Part shown: positions 61,371 through 64,000 of the stretch, piece by piece
Layout: each line of letters begins with the position of its first letter
Numbering within the stretch: the stretch's first letter is position 1
Source: DASWJZ01 sp964440525
GTDB taxonomy: Bacteria > Pseudomonadota > Alphaproteobacteria > Rhizobiales > Afifellaceae
Reading direction: 5' to 3'
Length of the DNA stretch: 64,000 nucleotides
Assembly (NCBI GenBank): GCA_964440525.1
Contig: CAYTTC010000003.1
Location: 49,682 to 113,681, forward strand
The notes under the pieces: model-generated
Database searches by the model: none
What the model was told of the DNA's origin: nothing
The model's input: the letters and a program-made list of their open reading frames with translations, nothing else
Position numbers and translations under genes: made by a program

Positions 61371-61991
61371 TCAGCTGAGCGGCAGCATGATGTTTGCGCG
61401 ATAGCCGGGGCGCTCGGTCAGTTCGTCGTACCAGCGCGCCACGTTCTGCAGCTTCTCGCGTTCCATCCCCAATGCAAAGCACCGGTGGACCGACGCGCCG
61501 ACCGGAATATCGCCCATCGTCAATGTCTCCCCGACGACGAAGCGCGTCTTCGCCAGCTGCGCGTCGAGTGCGGTGAGCGCGCGCGACGTGGCGCGTTCGG
61601 CAGCGGCGATGGCACCTTGATCGCGCTTTTCCGGTGGCGTTCGCACCAGGCCCATGAAAGCAGCCCGGAACGCTGGCCACAGGGTCGTCGCCTGCCAGTC
61701 CATCCATTTCTCAGCCGCAAAGCGCGCGTGGATTTCGGTCGGGCAGAGGGAGCCCTCGCCTTGCCGGTTGGCCAGATAGCGGACAATGACGTTCGATTCC
61801 CACAGCACGAACCCATCGTCATCGATCGTCGGAACAAGTGCGTTCGGATTGAGCGCGAGATATTGCGGCGTTGAGACCACGCTGAACTCCATGCCGGCAT
61901 CGATCCGCTCGTAAGCGATCGCGAGTTCGGCGCAGCACCACAGCACCTTCTGGACGTTGACGGAATTCGTCCTGCCCCAAATTCGAAGCAT
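61371..61991 (-). CDS. Glutathione S-transferase
   Basis: GST of 206 aa. N-terminal thioredoxin fold (MLRIWGRTNSVNVQKVLWC, with Ser10 as likely glutathione-activating residue; VPTIDDDGFVLWESNVIVRYLA for glutathione binding). Helical C-terminal domain from about 90, with FVVGETLTMGDIPVG. It resembles theta/YfcG-like bacterial GSTs used in detoxification. It is divergent from the IclR regulator, with regulator-type inverted repeats between them, so the two may be co-regulated. Confidence 0.88.
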   Translation of the reverse strand: MLRIWGRTNSVNVQKVLWCCAELAIAYERIDAGMEFSVVSTPQYLALNPNALVPTIDDDGFVLWESNVIVRYLANRQGEGSLCPTEIHARFAAEKWMDWQATTLWPAFRAAFMGLVRTPPEKRDQGAIAAAERATSRALTALDAQLAKTRFVVGETLTMGDIPVGASVHRCFALGMEREKLQNVARWYDELTERPGYRANIMLPLS

Positions 61992-62080
61992 CGATGCCCC
62001 CGGGGCTCCGCTCGGCCCTTGCTTTGGTAGCTATACCCGCAGTAGCAGAAATGGCGCCCTACTCCGATCTCGTTTAGAAT

Positions 62081-62111
62081 CGGACAGAACTCTCATCAAA
62101 TGAACTGTCCG
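62081..62111. promoter_or_regulatory. Inverted repeat CGGACAG / CTGTCCG, site 1
   Basis: CGGACAG (62081-62087) and CTGTCCG (62105-62111) with a 17-base spacer, in the region between the divergent GST and IclR genes, 90 bases above the GST start. The same heptamers recur near the IclR start (62247-62265). Likely binding site for the adjacent IclR protein. Confidence 0.55.
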
Positions 62112-62246
62112 GTCAGCAATGCACTACGAGAGTCGAATTTGAAAAGCCCTGAATGGAGCCGGCCGCAACCATTTCGAGCATCGCAACTCGCGCAGCCTCC
62201 CACAAGTTCAAGACACCGGATTGACGCCCTCCTGCACGTCAAACTA

Positions 62247-62265
62247 CTGTCCACGCATCGGACAG
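62247..62265. promoter_or_regulatory. Inverted repeat CTGTCC / GGACAG, site 2 (IclR autoregulation)
   Basis: CTGTCC (62247-62252), seven bases, GGACAG (62260-62265), ending 13 bases before the iclR-type ATG at 62279. It has the same half-sites as site 1 in the opposite arrangement. Binding here would block the ribosome site or promoter and give autorepression. Confidence 0.6.
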
Positions 62266-62278
62266 AGCGACCGTAATT

Positions 62279-63076
62279 ATGCCGGCAAACATTACAACCC
62301 TTCCCAGCGGCAGGAAGACTGACGACGCTGACCTTTCGGCGGTGAAGACACTGCAGAAGGCACTCGTAATCCTTGACGCTTTCGCCGCGGCCGAGCGCCC
62401 ACTTACCGTCGCGGAAGTCGCCATTCGCGCCGGTGTCACCCGGCCGACGGCGCATCGCCTGATTCAGACCCTGATTGCAGAGGGGTATCTGGCACAGGAC
62501 CCCGGAGACAGCCGGATCACGCCTGGCTATTCGGTCCTGCAGCTTGCCGCTAGCCTGCTCGACACCAATCTGCTCCGCCTCGAATCCCTGCCCCACCTTG
62601 AAAACCTGGCGCGGAGCAGTGGCGAGAGGGTGAGCCTCGGAATCCTGCATCGCCATCAAATGCTCTACCTCGCCGGCGTCGAAAAGCCCTCGCTCCCGAC
62701 CATCTACAGCCGCTTCGGAAAAACGGCCCCGGCTTATTGCTCGGCGATCGGCAAGGCAATTCTCGCGCATCTCCCGGAGGCGGAGTTGCGGGCCTATGTT
62801 CAGAATCAACGGTTGATCAAGCACACCGAGAACACGATAGCCGATGAGGCGGCGCTGCGGGCCGAGCTGGCGCAAATCCGAAGCAAAGGTTTCGCGGTCG
62901 ACCGCGAGGAATATTCCGCCGGCACCGCCTGTGTCGGATCCGCAATCCTGATCCACGGAAGGCCTGTCGCCGCCGTCGCGGTGATTGGCCGCACGCTCGA
63001 TCCGCTGTTGACGCACACCGAAATCGTTCAGCACACTGCGGAAGTGATCTCCCACGTCCTCAGCCGGGGCGCGTGA
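62279..63076 (+). CDS. IclR-family transcriptional regulator
   Basis: Regulator of 265 aa. N-terminal winged helix-turn-helix at about 25-85 (LTVAEVAIRAGVTRPTAHRLIQTLIAEGYL). C-terminal effector domain at about 95-260 with YSRFGKTAPAYCSAIGKAILAHLPEAEL and GFAVDREEYSAGTACVGSAILIHG, typical of IclR ligand pockets for aromatic or small acids. It precedes a maleylacetoacetate isomerase gene by 84 bases and is divergent from a GST gene, so it probably controls aromatic-acid or glutathione-linked catabolism. Matching inverted repeats lie upstream. Confidence 0.93.
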   Translation: MPANITTLPSGRKTDDADLSAVKTLQKALVILDAFAAAERPLTVAEVAIRAGVTRPTAHRLIQTLIAEGYLAQDPGDSRITPGYSVLQLAASLLDTNLLRLESLPHLENLARSSGERVSLGILHRHQMLYLAGVEKPSLPTIYSRFGKTAPAYCSAIGKAILAHLPEAELRAYVQNQRLIKHTENTIADEAALRAELAQIRSKGFAVDREEYSAGTACVGSAILIHGRPVAAVAVIGRTLDPLLTHTEIVQHTAEVISHVLSRGA

Positions 63077-63160
63077 GGACTGCGCGCCAGGATGGCCTTC
63101 GGCCAGATCGCAGCCGGCCTGTGGTCACTATTGGCGTGTCGGCGCAATAGGGAGGGTGAA

Positions 63161-63820
63161 ATGACCATCCGGCTTTACACATTCTGGCGGTCGCAAGCCG
63201 CCTACCGGGTCCGCATCGCGCTTGCCCTGAAGGGCATCGAATACGAGAGCGTCTTTATCGACCTCCTCAAGGGGCGTCAGTTCGATGAGTCCTACCGCGC
63301 ACTGAATCCCGGACAAGCCGTGCCGACGATGATCGACGGCGACGGTCCGCCCCTTGTCCAGTCGCTGGCGATCTTGGAATATCTCGAAGAGAAGCATCCG
63401 AATCCGCCGCTCCTTCCATCGGACATTCAATTGCGTGCGCATGCCCGCGCGATCGCTCAGATTCTGGCGGCCGACACGCACCCTCTCATCGTGCCGCGCG
63501 TGCGCAGCTATCTCGAAAAAGAGTTCGGCCTCGACGAGCCGACGCGCATGAGATGGCTGAAGCACTGGCTGGAAAGCGGAAGCCGCGCCGTGGAGAGCCT
63601 GCTTGCGGGCGACGGAAGGACCGGGAAATTCTGCTGCGGGGACCGGCCGACCCTCGCCGATCTCTGCCTTGTCCCGCATGTCACCACCGCCATGATGCTC
63701 TACGACTTCGACCTCGCCGCCTTTCCGCATTCAAAGCGCATCTTCGACGCCTGTATGCGCCTCGATGCGTTTTCCAAGACGCATCCGACCAAGCAGCCGG
63801 ACTACCCGCAGAGCAAATGA
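63161..63820 (+). CDS. maiA: Maleylacetoacetate isomerase (zeta-class GST)
   Basis: Zeta-type GST of 219 aa that isomerises maleylacetoacetate or maleylpyruvate with glutathione. N-terminal LYTFWRSQAAYRVRIALALKGI resembles the SSxxxRVRIAL site of the family, though the Ser-Ser is Ser-Gln here. FDESYRALNPGQAVPTMIDGDGPPLVQSLAILEYLEE and GDRPTLADLCLVPHV are typical. GGGAGGG four bases before the ATG at 63161 decides the start. It follows the IclR gene in the same direction. An FAH-family gene that could act next is far away (31720). Confidence 0.87.
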   Translation: MTIRLYTFWRSQAAYRVRIALALKGIEYESVFIDLLKGRQFDESYRALNPGQAVPTMIDGDGPPLVQSLAILEYLEEKHPNPPLLPSDIQLRAHARAIAQILAADTHPLIVPRVRSYLEKEFGLDEPTRMRWLKHWLESGSRAVESLLAGDGRTGKFCCGDRPTLADLCLVPHVTTAMMLYDFDLAAFPHSKRIFDACMRLDAFSKTHPTKQPDYPQSK

Positions 63821-63845
63821 GCGGCGAACCGCCGCATGAGGACCG

Positions 63846-64000
63846 CTATTTCGCTGACCAGCCGCCATCGACGAGCAGCGTCGCCCCGGTGATCAGCGAG
63901 GCTGCGGGAGAGGCGAGGAAGACGACCGCCCCCGCCACTTCGACCGGCTGTCCGACCCGGCCAAGCGCTATATTGGCGAGAATGTCGCGCTCGAAGTTCG
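63846..64000 (-). CDS. SDR-family oxidoreductase, C-terminal fragment
   Basis: The last 50 codons of a gene that runs off the right edge on the minus strand. The visible ALGRVGQPVEVAGAVVFLASPAASLITGATLLVDGGWSAK followed by TAG is the standard C-terminal end of short-chain dehydrogenases (the ITGATLLVDGG motif). The N-terminal Rossmann motif and catalytic Tyr-Lys lie outside the window, so its substrate is unknown. It is convergent with the maiA gene, 25 bases away. Confidence 0.85.
   Translation of the reverse strand, partial: NFERDILANIALGRVGQPVEVAGAVVFLASPAASLITGATLLVDGGWSAK

Overview
The window is GC-rich, densely coding DNA from an alphaproteobacterium, most likely a Hyphomicrobiales (Rhizobiales) relative. 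This is inferred from gene content: a four-gene ATP-grasp / alpha-E / transglutaminase / Anbu protease module, several binding-protein-dependent ABC importers, iolDE, PutA without an N-terminal ribbon-helix-helix, GTG/TTG starts and palindromic intergenic repeats. No rRNA, tRNA, CRISPR array, transposase or integrase was seen.

Layout. 1-6900: the end of a YCII-family protein and an ECF42-type sigma factor, an inositol catabolic pair (iolD-iolE), a DUF1778/GNAT toxin-antitoxin pair, a decayed glutathione S-transferase and a Gfo/Idh/MocA dehydrogenase. 6900-13200: the peptide-chemistry module (circularly permuted ATP-grasp, alpha-E protein, transglutaminase, Anbu), an inositol-monophosphatase-family phosphatase and a choline-kinase-like phosphotransferase. 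13300-26500: putA followed by a frameshifted LssY-C gene, a five-gene betaine-type operon (binding protein, ATPase, fused permease, kinase, dimethylglycine/sarcosine dehydrogenase-like flavoprotein) and a malonyl-CoA synthetase. 26500-31600: one very large gene of lower-GC character coding for a predicted transmembrane STAND NTPase with a HEAT-repeat ectodomain that contains recent tandem duplications, then a small membrane protein. 31700-35900: an FAH-family enzyme, a strongly hairpin-forming segment of about 400 bases that looks like a structured RNA, pseudouridine catabolism (psuG-psuK) and an unknown small protein. 35900-42800: a Gfo/Idh oxidoreductase, a DMT exporter and a ribose-type ABC importer. 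43100-49200: a GNAT-like protein and an asparagine synthase / carrier protein / acyl-AMP ligase / NAD synthase-like operon. 49200-53700: a ZIP transporter with an extra extracytoplasmic domain coupled to a multicopper oxidase, another Gfo/Idh protein and a sugar isomerase. 53700-59900: a maltose-type ABC importer operon that also carries an FGE-fold protein lacking the catalytic cysteines, a ScyD-like propeller protein and the isomerase. 60000-64000: an M24 peptidase, a GST, an IclR regulator with clear inverted-repeat sites, maleylacetoacetate isomerase and the end of an SDR dehydrogenase.

The window reads as a catabolic region: three complete ABC importers, three Gfo/Idh dehydrogenases and TIM-barrel isomerases handle sugars, cyclitols and betaines. 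In all three importer operons a perfect hairpin sits immediately 3' of the binding-protein gene. The best candidates for something not routinely described are the transmembrane HEAT-STAND protein (26705-30856), the structured RNA candidate (32976-33366) and the carrier-protein amidation operon (44327-49155).
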